Positions 19,858 through 29,561 of a stretch of 56,648 nt of DNA are shown piece by piece. Source of the stretch: Ophioceras dolichostomum (taxonomy: Eukaryota; Ascomycota; Sordariomycetes; Magnaporthales; Ophioceraceae); the NCBI GenBank assembly GCA_003049485.1, contig PYST01000230.1, positions 5,475 through 62,122 on the forward strand, in the 5' to 3' direction. The notes below the pieces were generated by a model, which saw nothing but the letters and a program-made list of their open reading frames with translations, searched no databases and was not told the origin of the DNA. Each line of letters starts with the position of its first letter. The first letter of the stretch is position 1. Position numbers and translations under genes: made by a program.

Positions 19858-21270
19858 ATGACAACACAACAGCACCATCAGCAGCCAGCAGAAGAAGAAG
19901 AGCAAGTGGCTGAGCTCTGGTCTTTCCCTACCAACCCAGCCGAGTTCGACGCAGACGAGCGCATCTCCTTCTCGAAGCTCGACAACAAGTTCATCGCCGT
20001 CCAGGAGGACGGATCGGAGTACGAGTTCGACACGGTGCTGAAGCGCTGGATCCCCACCATCGACGAGGCGCTGATCGAGGAGTACCAGGCCGCATATGCG
20101 CCGCCACACATAGTAGTAGAGAGCAGCAGCAACAACAGTACTAGCAACAGCTCGTCGCGAAAGCGCAAACCACACGACGATGCACCCGGTTCCGGCTCCG
20201 GCGGCGGGGGGAGGCGCCCACCTAAACGGCAAGCTGCCGCCGGCGAGCGCGAGCCGCCGGCGCAGAAGCAGAACACGGCCATCTACGTGACGGGCCTGCC
20301 GCTGGACGCGACGATGGAGGAGGTGGCGGAGCTGTTCTCGCGCAAGTGCGGCGTCATTGCGGAGGAGATCGACGGCAACAGGCCGCGCATCAAGATGTAT
20401 ACCGACCCGGCGACGGGCGGCTTCAAGGGCGATGCGCTGATCGTGTTCTTCAAGCCGCAGAGCGTCGACATGGCCATCGTGCTGCTGGACGACACGGATT
20501 TTCGGTTCACGGCCTCGGGCACGTCGGCGGGGAGGATCAGGGTGCAGGCTGCGGATGCGAGTTACAAGAAGATGAATTATGGTGGGGGGCAGGAGGATGG
20601 AGGTGAGAATGGGAAAAGTAGTAGTAATTCGAACGGGAACGGGAACGGGAGCAGCAGGGCGCCAGCGCCAAGTTCGGCAGCAGTCGGAGGAGGAGGAGTA
20701 GGGGCTGCTGCTGCTGGTGGTGACCCAACAGCGAGGCCACCACCACCAGCTCCAGCAGCGGCGCAGCGCAGCGCGGCAGACAAGCAAAAGATCATCAAGA
20801 AGACCCAAAAGCTCCACGCCAAGCTCGCGGACTGGGACGACGACGACCCCTACCCCCACCTCGCGGCCTCCCTACCCCCAGTCCCTTCTTCCGCCGACGA
20901 ACAACAACAGTCTGGGCGCAGCGGCGGGGGAGGCGCTGGAGGAGGAGGAACAAAAGACAGGATCGTCATACTACGCCACATGTTCACGCTAGAGGAGCTG
21001 GCGGAGGACCCGGCCGCGCTACTAGACATCAAGGAGGACGTGCGCGACGAGTGCGAGAAGCTGGGCGAGGTCACCAACGTGGTGCTGTACGACCTCGAGC
21101 CGGAGGGGGTGGTCAGCGTCAAGTTCAGGAGGGCGGAGGGGGCGCGGGAGTGCATCGCGCTGATGGACGGGCGGAGCTTCGGGGGGAGGGTCGTGGAGGC
21201 GAGGTTGAGCTCGGGGAGGGAGAAGTTTAGGAGGTCGAGGGATAGGGATGATGATGGGGAGGAGGGGTGA
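19858..21270 (+). CDS. CUS2/Tat-SF1 (HTATSF1)-like splicing factor
   Basis: Single-exon 470-aa protein. Start at 19858, the first ATG in frame, followed by a Gln/Glu-rich stretch. Residues about 15-85 include WSFPTNPAEFDADERISF and FDTVLKRWIPTID, the N-terminal signature of Tat-SF1/Cus2 proteins. A basic Ser/Gly linker precedes RRM1 (about 139-226; AIYVTGLPLDATMEEV, GFKGDALIVFF). A low-complexity Gly/Ala/Pro linker leads to RRM2 (about 367-455), a U2AF-homology motif with the Arg-x-Phe signature at R439-S440-F441 (GRSFGG). The family aids U2 snRNA folding and binds SF3b1 ULMs. Yeast Cus2 enforces the ATP requirement of Prp5, whose gene lies 8.6 kb upstream on the same strand. Nuclear action is inferred from the family. 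Confidence 0.9.
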   Translation: MTTQQHHQQPAEEEEQVAELWSFPTNPAEFDADERISFSKLDNKFIAVQEDGSEYEFDTVLKRWIPTIDEALIEEYQAAYAPPHIVVESSSNNSTSNSSSRKRKPHDDAPGSGSGGGGRRPPKRQAAAGEREPPAQKQNTAIYVTGLPLDATMEEVAELFSRKCGVIAEEIDGNRPRIKMYTDPATGGFKGDALIVFFKPQSVDMAIVLLDDTDFRFTASGTSAGRIRVQAADASYKKMNYGGGQEDGGENGKSSSNSNGNGNGSSRAPAPSSAAVGGGGVGAAAAGGDPTARPPPPAPAAAQRSAADKQKIIKKTQKLHAKLADWDDDDPYPHLAASLPPVPSSADEQQQSGRSGGGGAGGGGTKDRIVILRHMFTLEELAEDPAALLDIKEDVRDECEKLGEVTNVVLYDLEPEGVVSVKFRRAEGARECIALMDGRSFGGRVVEARLSSGREKFRRSRDRDDDGEEG

Positions 21271-21812
21271 GATGATTGATGAGTTGGGTTGGTGTTGTGT
21301 TATGTTGATTTGTGTCTCTTATCTGGAGGGATCATCTGCTTTGGAAGTTGCGGGTGGGAGTCTTCCCGCTTGTTTTGATTAGTTCATGATATGGTGGTTT
21401 CTTTTCTATTGAGCAGGAGCCGCAGGAGGACTTTAGTGTCAGTCGACTTGCGACTGACTGTTCTGTGTGACTATTTCCGTCTCGAGATGGGAGGGCAAAA
21501 AGACACCAAAAAACCAATGCATAAGCCTGTCTCTCTGGTTTTCAAAAACTTGTATGATATAGACGGACGGACCTATTGGTCTATGCCGGCACACGCAGAA
21601 AGAATTAGCGAGACATGAATGCCCCTTTCAAGGGAGGCTTCATAATTAACCACACCGAAACTTGCGGGGAGAATTCTGCCCAGGTAATATTTATTTGGGC
21701 TGTTCTGTCTGTCGATCGGTAGGAAGAGTGTACTTGGCTCGAAGCCAGATGGCAAAGAAGGGGCCCGTCTCATTATTGTCCGTATCACACCACGTATCCT
21801 ACAGATCTCCTT
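21271..21812. other. Convergent intergenic region, CUS2 / RPN13
   Basis: 542 bp holding the two 3' UTRs. I see no gene, repeat or RNA structure in it. Confidence 0.5.
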
Positions 21813-23937
21813 CTACATCCCCAGCTCATCCTTCACCGCCTTCTTGACCCCGTCCAAGTACGCCTCGACCGCCGCGCCTCCGCCCATCGGCATGCTCCCG
21901 CCCTTGACCAGCCCGTTGTTCGCGACCTGCACGCCCAGCGCGCCGGCGACGGTCGGCAGGCCGCCGTCGCGCAGCGCGGTCGTGATGCCGGCGAGGCTCT
22001 GGTGGAACTGCGGGCTGCGGAGCACGTGGCGGAGCAGCTCCTTCTTCTGCTCCAGCTTCATGCCGCTCCTCATGGCGAGCGCCTCGGCGTCGTCGAGATC
22101 GTCGTACGAGGAGGCGAAGTCGGGACCGCCCGCCCAGAGGGTGACGATCGTGGTGGGAAGGGAGGCGATGAGCTGGTCGATCTCGTCTTCGTCGAGGAAG
22201 GAGTCCACGACGGGCGTGGTGAAGGACGGGTCGAGCAGGTCGTTGAGGCCCGGGAAGACCTTGCCGCCCGCTGCCGCTGCCAGTGATGATGACGCACCGC
22301 CGCTGATTGAGGAGGAGCCTTTTAGGGAGTTGAGGAAGTTTTGGACGACGGTTGCTGCGTCGGGTACGCCTCCGCTTGCGCTGAGGTGGAGGGGTAAGGA
22401 AGTATTATGTTAGCCGGTTCTGGTTCTGGGACGGGTCTGTGGAAGGACCAATCGAGAGACGGAGGAGAGTGAGTTGTCGCGGGGTGGGTGAAAGAAAGGG
22501 GGGAGGAACCAGTGGGGTTGGAAAAGGGGGTTGGAGATTGTGCCAGCCGAGAGTCAACCACCACCATTCATGTGTGGCAACTGCAAGTTTGGAAAACCCA
22601 AGGAAGAAAAACAAACGAGGAAATTCTGTGTTTTCCTCACTATAGCCTTCTCTCACACACACAAAGAGCCGCTCAAGAAATCTAGAAATACACAGATGCA
22701 CCACACCAACCCAGTGTGAACGCCTGCTTTTCTCCCGCATTCTCTCCCTCTCTCCCTCCCACCTGTCTAATGCAAGTCTTGCTTTTTGTTTATGCCCTCT
22801 CACCAATCTCGACGAGTGAGCGGTCTTGCACACCCACACCATCCTGCTTCGTCACGCCCTCTTCACCCCATCATCATCGGCTAGTTTTTATGTGCAACCC
22901 AAGGTGAAGGGTAGCAGATGCCCGGGGGACTGGAAATGAAATGAAAAAGAGATGCAAAAAGCGCAACCGTACGGGGAAAGAATGTAGGCAGGGAAGGGGA
23001 AATAACAGAAACCTACGCGCGCGCGCCATCAGCCCCGCCCTCCCGGGAATCTTGGCCCTCTTTCCGGACGTCACCCCCCGTCGCGTCCGGGCCCGCGCCG
23101 CCGCCGCCCCCCTGGTGATGCTCGTGCGGGCCCCCGTGGCCCTCGACGTCCTCCATCGTCTCGTCCTCGTCGTCGCCACCGCCACGGTTGCCGCCGTTGC
23201 CGCCGCCGCCGTTGCCATTAGCGCTCTGCACGGCGGCCGTCTCGGCGGCCGGGTCGACTTCCTCGCCCTGGAGGATTCGGTCGACGACGTCGCCGATCTT
23301 GCGGTCGCGCGGGCTGAGGTACGACGGGTCCGGCAGGGTTGTGGTCGTCGACCGGGAGGGGGAAAGCTGAGGCGCGGACTGCAGCCAGAAGAGGTAGCGC
23401 TGGGAGGAGGAGCCGAACTTAAGCACGAAGATGCGGCCGTTCGTCCTGGCGCTGGCCTGGTCCATCGTCGTGTGCTCGTACGGCACGAAGCGGCCGTCAC
23501 CAGGCACCATGACGAGGTCCATGGGCGGCTCGTCGTCGATGGATTGTGCTCGTGGGCGCCAGCAGAAGTGGATTAGGTCTGTGATGGGTTGCGACGTGAT
23601 GTGATGTGATGCGATTTTTAGTTTCCGGAGCTCAGACGAAAACCAGTCCGCAGGGAAGACTGCAGAGGACAAGGTTCCGGCAGAGAAATGCGTTGCTGTG
23701 CTGTGAGATGAGCATGCGCACCTTCCTCGGCGTACAAATAAATGTAGCCCTTTTCCTGTTCACACTTGACCGTGTACGGTTTGGTCGACTGTCGGTAGTA
23801 GGTGCGTTAGAACTGGCATTGCGATGGAGAGGCCAGGTACCCAGGTTTCTGGAAAGGATGTAATCCAGCGGAGTAATACGAACGCTGAGGGTGCATAGTC
23901 CGGCTTTGAAGGTGATGAGAGGAGGAGACGACGCCAT
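21813..23937 (-). CDS. RPN13: 26S proteasome ubiquitin receptor Rpn13 (ADRM1 family)
   Basis: Proteasome regulatory-particle subunit that binds ubiquitin through an N-terminal Pru domain and the deubiquitinase UCH37, where present, through a C-terminal DEUBAD domain. Four minus-strand exons: 23937-23884, 23788-23722, 23578-23017 and 22380-21813 (416 aa). Junctions rebuild the Pru domain: ITFKAGLCTLS + STKPYTVKCEQEKGYIYLYAEE + DLIHFCWRPR ... LVMVPGDGRFVPYE ... TNGRIFVLKFGSSSQRYLFWLQ. Intron 1 uses a less common GTTCGT donor. Intron 3 is 636 nt, long for this gene set, with a GTAGGT donor, a GGCTAAC branch and phase 2, joining GADGARA to ASGGVPDA. A Gly/Asp/Glu/His-rich linker separates the domains; the DEUBAD (about 285-416) starts VVDSFLDEDEIDQLIASLP. 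RPN13 and eL6 are divergent. Confidence 0.93.
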
Positions 23938-24618
23938 GGTGATGTCTTTCGAAAGGGTGCAGCCTCGAGGACTGCCTGCCTGTTAGTGAGAAAGTTGCCG
24001 GTGAGGACGAAAAGGGAGGGGCAATCGAGTCGAAATTTGGTTAATTTGGGCCGTTTGCACAATGTCGCTCGAATGGAGCCGTTGCTTGGCTCGGTGATGC
24101 TCAATGCCTGTTTGCTTGTGGTGGTTGGTGGTGGGTCGGGCTTTAAGAAGTTGTTGTCAAGAGGATGGATGTTGATGGATGCAGTTAGTCGGGAGCTCCC
24201 GCAAGGCTTCAGCACGTTGACGTTGTCGATGAGGGAGCTCCGACAGTGAGCTGCTGAGCTCATGCCAGGTACATTGTACCTGTGGATCCTATCTCTTCTT
24301 TGTGTGGGGCCTACCAACTGCACTTGAGAGCTGCCTCTGGTACTTGCCAGCTGCCTGCCGACTGGCAAACAGCTCTCCCACACGTGCGGCGCGAGCCCCG
24401 CCATCAGTTTTTCCGTCACCGCTAGTACCAATAAGGATTAGCGTGGAATTCATTTGAGGGCTTGCCTCGCTACCCTGCACCCACAAGCAGAATTTCAATG
24501 TTAGCAAATTCCGGCGTGTAGTCCCTCGACCACTTCTTAACCATCCAACGACGACGACGCGGCGGCCTTTCTTTTTTTTTTCTTTTTCCCCCAAGCACGA
24601 AAAGAGAAAATCGTCACA
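23938..24618. promoter_or_regulatory. Divergent promoter region, RPN13 / eL6
   Basis: 681 bp between two housekeeping genes. A strong polypyrimidine tract (about 24567-24593) lies just upstream of the eL6 ATG, as expected for a ribosomal-protein transcription start. Nothing else was recognised. Confidence 0.6.
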
Positions 24619-25769
24619 ATGTCAGCGAAAACCGAGCCTACGACCAAGACCTTCGGCAAGTCCACCCGGACAGTGCCGCACGCGTCTCAGAAGGCCCAGA
24701 AATGGTACCCGGCGACTGACGACAACGGCCCAAAGAAGGTACGTTTCTCGAGCGAGGGAGGATGGTATAGTGAGGAGGGGCAACTGCCGTCGGGCTGGCT
24801 GGCGCGCCTGGTTTAGACTGTGCAGGATGCGCGTGGTGGTTTGGACGTGCGAGGATTTGGTCCGAGATGGAGGCAGCCCCGATACAGCTTGGGGTGGGAC
24901 AGCGACTCGCTTTTGGAACAATCGCATGTCTGCGGGAGAAGTTCTGGGGGAACAGGCGATATGGGAGCTTTCAATGTGTTGTCCTGCTCCGTTTGGGCAG
25001 GCTTGCCGGGGAAGAGGAAGACTACTGTTCAGTTTCGGGGCGACAACACACACAGACTTTGGCTAACTAACTAACTCCCTTCCGACTACAAACAGGTTCG
25101 CAAGGCCGTCCGCCCGTGGGCGCCCCGGAAGACCCTGGAGCCCGGCACGATCCTGATCCTCCTTGCCGGCCGGTTCCGGGGCAAGCGCGTGGTGCTGCTC
25201 AAGACCCTCGACCAGGGCGTCCTCCTCGTCACCGGCCCCTTCAAGATCAACGGCGTGCCCCTGCGGAGAGTCAACGCGAGATACGTGATCGCGACGTCAC
25301 AGAAGGTCAACCTGAGCGGCGTGGACGAGAAGAAGATCGAGGAGATCGCGCAACCCAAGTACTTCGTCGGCGAGAAGGCCAAGGAGAAGGCTGGCGAGGA
25401 GGCTTTCTTCAAGAACGGCGAGAAGCCCCAGGTACGTTTTCATCAGAGGTTTCGTTCGAGACGGGGCGGACAACGGTTTCATCCATCCCTGGGACAACCC
25501 ATTGGCTGGGATACATCCGAGGAGGCCTTTGGAGCATGGTCTTGGGAAGAACTTAGAATTTGGGATTTGGGATTTGGGACTAACAACCGCGACCTTTTTC
25601 GCAACACCCGCCACAGAAGAAGGCGATCAGCAGCTCCCGGGCCGCGGACCAGAAGGCGATCGACAAGGCCCTGCTGGCCAACATCAAGAAGGTCGAGTTC
25701 CTCGCTTCGTACCTCGCCGCCTCTTTCAGCCTGCGCAAGGGCGACAAGCCCCACGAGATGAAGTGGTAG
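24619..25769 (+). CDS. RPL6: 60S ribosomal protein eL6 (L6)
   Basis: Large-subunit cytosolic ribosomal protein. Three exons: 24619-24738, 25096-25431 and 25617-25769 (202 aa), both introns phase 0. Intron 1 is 357 nt (GTACGT donor; CTAACTAACTAAC-type branch cluster; AAACAG acceptor). Intron 2 is 185 nt (GTACGT donor; ACTAAC branch). Diagnostic segments are RPWAPRKTLEPGTILILLAG, FRGKRVVLLKTLDQGVLLVT, GPFKINGVPLRRVNARYVIA and the C-terminal FSLRKGDKPHEMKW. A long first intron close to the start codon is usual for ribosomal-protein genes. I looked for a C/D-box snoRNA in the introns and did not find one. Confidence 0.97.
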
Positions 25770-26439
25770 GCGAGCCGCTACGGAGGCGGGGGCAGTTCAG
25801 TGTTGTTGTGTGGGATGACGGTCGGTTTTCTCTGGGGCGATTGGGATGACGACCCTTGGGTTCTTTTTTCTTTTTTTATTCTCCATCATCAAGTTAACCT
25901 CTAGAAACGAGATGATGATGGTGGATCGGTGAAATTGGGCTGGTATGGCTTTTGCTTGGCCGATTGCATCTGGACGTTGAAAGGGTTTTGGTCCATTCCG
26001 GCGTCTTGTAATGAGGTTTTTCCACACAGTCCATCTTGCGAAAGAAAAAAAACAACAAAAGAAGCATAAAAACGAAGAATATCCGGGTCGTTTTTTGTTC
26101 TCTATCTCACGGGAGTTTCATATGCGATGGTCAACGGTCAACTCAATCTGGTCTTTTGCTTTTCTACTCTCATCTCAATCTCATTAGTGGCGAGAGTAAA
26201 AGGCGAGAAGTTAAAATACCGCCAGCGGCGGCAAACAAACAGCCGCGAAAGATGGAGTCGCACGCCACGGAACTACGAAAGTGAGACCATTGAGCGAAGC
26301 ACAAGACGTCTCTGGGCGCCGATCAAGGCCATGCATGACATTAAAAGAGACCATGAGTGACTACATGCCTAACTTAATACTACAACTTCGAGGAAACAGA
26401 TCCGGGCAATAACTCGCCATCTGAAGAACAAGATGGTTG
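25770..26439. other. Convergent intergenic region, eL6 / DPP3
   Basis: 670 bp with a T-rich tract (about 25862-25880) and an A-rich tract (about 26040-26065), presumably the two 3' UTRs. Short open frames have no recognisable content. Confidence 0.5.
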
Positions 26440-29137
26440 TCATGGCTCCCGATCAGCCCAGCTCTGGACCATGCCCTCCAGGGTAGGCTCGTACTGCTGG
26501 CAGGTGACCTTGCCGGTGGCCTCGTCCAGGCTGGTGTTGGCCTGCACGAACACCTTGCGCGGCTGCTTGTTCTCCAGCACGACGTCCCGCACCGTGGTGC
26601 CCCAGTACTCGAGCCCGACGCCGGACATGTCGCCGAAGAACCTGGAGCCGTTCGCGACGTCGGCCGTGGACTTGTAGACGTGGATCTTCTGCAGGAAGTC
26701 GCCCACGGCCTTGCGGCCCGTGGTCAGGATCTTGGACCGGTCCAGCCTGATGGTCAGGTCGGACAAGTCGGGAAGCTTGTGCTCCAGGGTGCAGAAGCCG
26801 TCCCCGGCCTCGAGGAAGCACTTCAGGATCGCGAAGCGAGCCTGGCAGTGAGGCTGGCCCCACTTCTGCGACTTGGGGTCCCAGAACTCGACGGAGATGA
26901 GGCCCATGCGCGCCATGCTGAGGTAGGACGCGTAGAGAACGTCGCCAGCCTCACCGTCCATGTCGACGGTGCCGTCGCCGAAGCCGAAGATTTTGAGGAC
27001 GGGGAACTCACATCTGGGTGAGTAGGGTGGGTTTGGTGGTTCGTTAGTAAAGCTTGGTCGTTATTACTTCCAGTATCGCTTATACAACAGAAATCCGTTG
27101 TTTTCATAGAGAGTGCTGTATTGCGTTGTGTTATGACTTACCCCAGATACATGGCCACAAGCTCAGCCCTGCACTCCTCATACGCCCCGGCGAGCCCGCC
27201 AAACACGGAGGTCCATGTCTCGCCCGGCTTGTACCAGGTGGTGATGGGCTTGCCGGTGATGGGGCTGATCGGCGGGTTCTTGACGTCGAAGTTGAACTCG
27301 CCGGGGGCGGTCTCCTGCAGGAGCTTGCCGCAGCCGTGGCCGGTCAGCTCGTGCAAACCGACCTGGACCTCGAACGAGTCGTCGCGGTACTTCTTGTACA
27401 CCTCCAGGTCCGCCTCGGCGATGAACGGTATCTTCTCGTTGGGGGCCTTGGCGCTCATGACGTTGCCGAGGCTCACGTTCTTGAACCCCTCGGACTGGCG
27501 GATGTCGTCGTAGTTGGGGATGTTGATGCCGGCCGGTATGCCGGACCCGCAGAAGGTCAGCACCTCCAGGGAGGTGAAGTCCGGAGACAGGAACTTGTCC
27601 TTCTCGAACTCGCTGCCCCAGGGCAGGAGGGGGATCAGCGAGGGGGCCGCGTCGACGAGGGCGCCGAAGGCGCGCGTGCGCTCCAGGTTCACGACGGCCG
27701 CGAAGCCTTCCCACTCTCCCCGGACGCCGGCCGGGTCGCGGTAGGTCTCGATGAAGCCGATGTTGCACTCGACCATGGGGCCCTTGTCGCGGATCCAGAA
27801 TCGCTGGCTGTCCTTGAAGGCCAGGAGTGAGCCCTCGGCGAACGACTTGGCGTAGGCCTCGTGCATCTGGCGCTGCGTATCGTTGTCGGCGTTCTCGGCC
27901 GCCTTGCTGATGTTGGACGCGATGACGGCCATCTCGGCCGAGTAGTCGCCGTACACGAGCTTGACGGTCTTTCCCGACAGGGGGCCCGACTCGGGCTTGA
28001 ACTCGGTCTCGGACCCGATGTCGCCGCCTGCGCTGGGCACGCTCGTCGCGGCCGAGGCGATGAGGATCTCGAACACGGAGCCGTCCTTCGACTTGCGCAC
28101 GCGCGTGTTCTCGGGCAGGAGGCTCTTGTCGGCCGAGAACTTGGCGATGGCCTCGATCTCGTCCTTGGTGATGTGGGGCGAGTCCGGGTAGTAGGTCGTC
28201 AGGTGGCCGTCCGACGGGTAGCCCAGATGGAGCAGACCCGGCTTGTCGGCCGAGAAGATGGCGCCCTTGGTGGCGTCGTAGTGGCGCTTGGCATCTGGGG
28301 AGCCCGAGGCGGCCACCAGCGCGGTGAGTTCGGACACGGAGCACCGCGGCAGGAACTTGGAGTCGCCGAAGCTCTTGTAGTTGCCGGCGTTGCCGAGGAA
28401 CTGGGCGGAGTACTCGAGGAACCGCGTCACGGCCTCCTCGGGCACGCCCGCGGCCTGCCCGAGCGCCTTCCAGTTGCCGCCCTTGCTCTTGTGCAGGGCG
28501 ATGATGAGGTCATAGATGGACTCGGCCTCGGGAGACACCTGGCGGAGCACGATGCGGTTCCCAGCGAAAGACGCCCTGAGTTCATGGGGGTCGTACAATA
28601 TCAGCTTTGTTGTTCTTTGCAAATGCCTAGATAGCTACGCCACATACAAATTGGTCCCATGATCAATGGATTGGTTATCCTTTGAAGACGGCGAACGGCA
28701 ACAACTTACTTGCTGATGTAGTGGGAATAGCGCTTCTGCTTGTCGGAGAGGGCCTCGAAGTGCTTTGCTATCTCAAGCCTGACCACGCTTGGGGGCGAGT
28801 CGGCGAGGTAGCCCTTCAATTCCTGCGCAGTAAGCGTCATGGTGGCGCTGAAGCTGCGAGCCTGTTGTGATGGTGGTGCGAAGCAGCTTTTGGTGGTGGC
28901 GGTACCCTTGCCCAGAAACGACAACGGTAATAGAGGAGCACGAGGAGTGCCTACAGCTTGGTTGGTTGTGATTCTTGGACCAGTAGTACTATGCTTCAAA
29001 TACACGTGGCTGCTCCAGCGTTGTTGTTGTAACTGCCAACTAGCTGAAGTATGAATGCCAAAGGTAAGGGTGTGTCGAGTAGTTTGTTGCTGATGGTGGA
29101 AGGTTGCACGGAGCCTCACATGAGGTGGAGGACGCAT
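26440..29137 (-). CDS. Dipeptidyl peptidase III (M49 zinc metallopeptidase), possible dual mitochondrial/cytosolic start
   Basis: Releases N-terminal dipeptides from oligopeptides. Three minus-strand exons: 29137-28710, 28575-27142 and 27013-26440, with introns of 134 and 128 nt, both phase 2. The long form is 811 aa; starting at Met100 (28840) gives 712 aa, the usual cytosolic length. The M49 zinc motif HELTGH is at residues 551-556 (452-457 in the short form, matching the family position), with the EECRAE zinc/catalytic segment just before intron 2. Junctions give HYISK + ASFAGNRIVLRQ and VAMYLG + CEFPVLKIFGFGDG. Residues 1-99 are Arg/Ser/Thr/Gln-rich with almost no acidic residues and end ARSFSAT before Met100, a likely mitochondrial presequence with cleavage site. 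Two starts and dual targeting are inferred. Confidence 0.95.
28840..28842 (-). other. Alternative internal start codon of DPP3 (Met100)
   Basis: From this ATG the protein reads MTLTAQELKGYL and has the family's normal length and zinc-site numbering. The open frame upstream continues to an ATG at 29137 and encodes a presequence-like segment, so leaky scanning or alternative transcription starts could give two isoforms. Confidence 0.6.
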
Positions 29138-29478
29138 CTAGACTGAGAAGAAAAGGGGGGAGGGGAAAAGCTTCCACGTTCCAACCCCAGACCAGATAGT
29201 TTGACCCCTCCCTTCTCTCGGGCGGCGGCTCTGGATCTTCGTCGGCCCGTCTGACAATCCGCGTGACCTCCTTTTGTTGTTAGGAAGGTTGCCTTTCCAC
29301 TGTAAAAAGAAGGTGCTTATAGACTTTCCGTCTTAATAAACCTGCATGTCGGGTACTGACTGTACTGTAATATGGCGAGTTCTGCAAGCCGTCTCACGCA
29401 CACTTGCTCAGAGGAATTTGTGACGAATGAGATCGCAGGGATGGCCTGATTTTTCAAGGGTTAGGGTCGAGTTCCGGT

Positions 29479-29561
29479 CTCCGCTCCGGGGACCCGCTCA
29501 GCGGATTTCGGGGTGTGGTTGCCGGGATTTGGGTTCCCGGAGCCACTGTCATGCCCCGGAG
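29479..29561. promoter_or_regulatory. Cluster of CreA/Cre1-like SYGGRG motifs
   Basis: Within 83 bp there are CTCCGC, CTCCGG overlapping CCGGGG, CCGGAG, and CCCCGG overlapping CCGGAG, all fitting SYGGRG on one strand or the other. They lie about 340-420 bp upstream of the DPP3 long-form start. Binding by the carbon catabolite repressor is inference from motif density. Confidence 0.35.

Noticed and set aside
22866..22878. C-box-like ATGATGA on the minus strand in RPN13 intron 3
   Set aside because: No D box within about 100 nt and no terminal stem.
24739..25095. Possible C/D-box snoRNA in ribosomal-protein introns (eL6 intron 1; RPL35 introns 1 and 2)
   Set aside because: GTGATGA occurs in RPL35 intron 2 (about 42450) but no CTGA D box follows at a useful distance; the others lack a C box.
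27054..28634. Long plus-strand frames (about 258 codons each) opposite DPP3
   Set aside because: They are antisense frames caused by GC-rich third positions of the DPP3 coding sequence; the translations are Val/Leu/Gly/Arg-rich without a domain.
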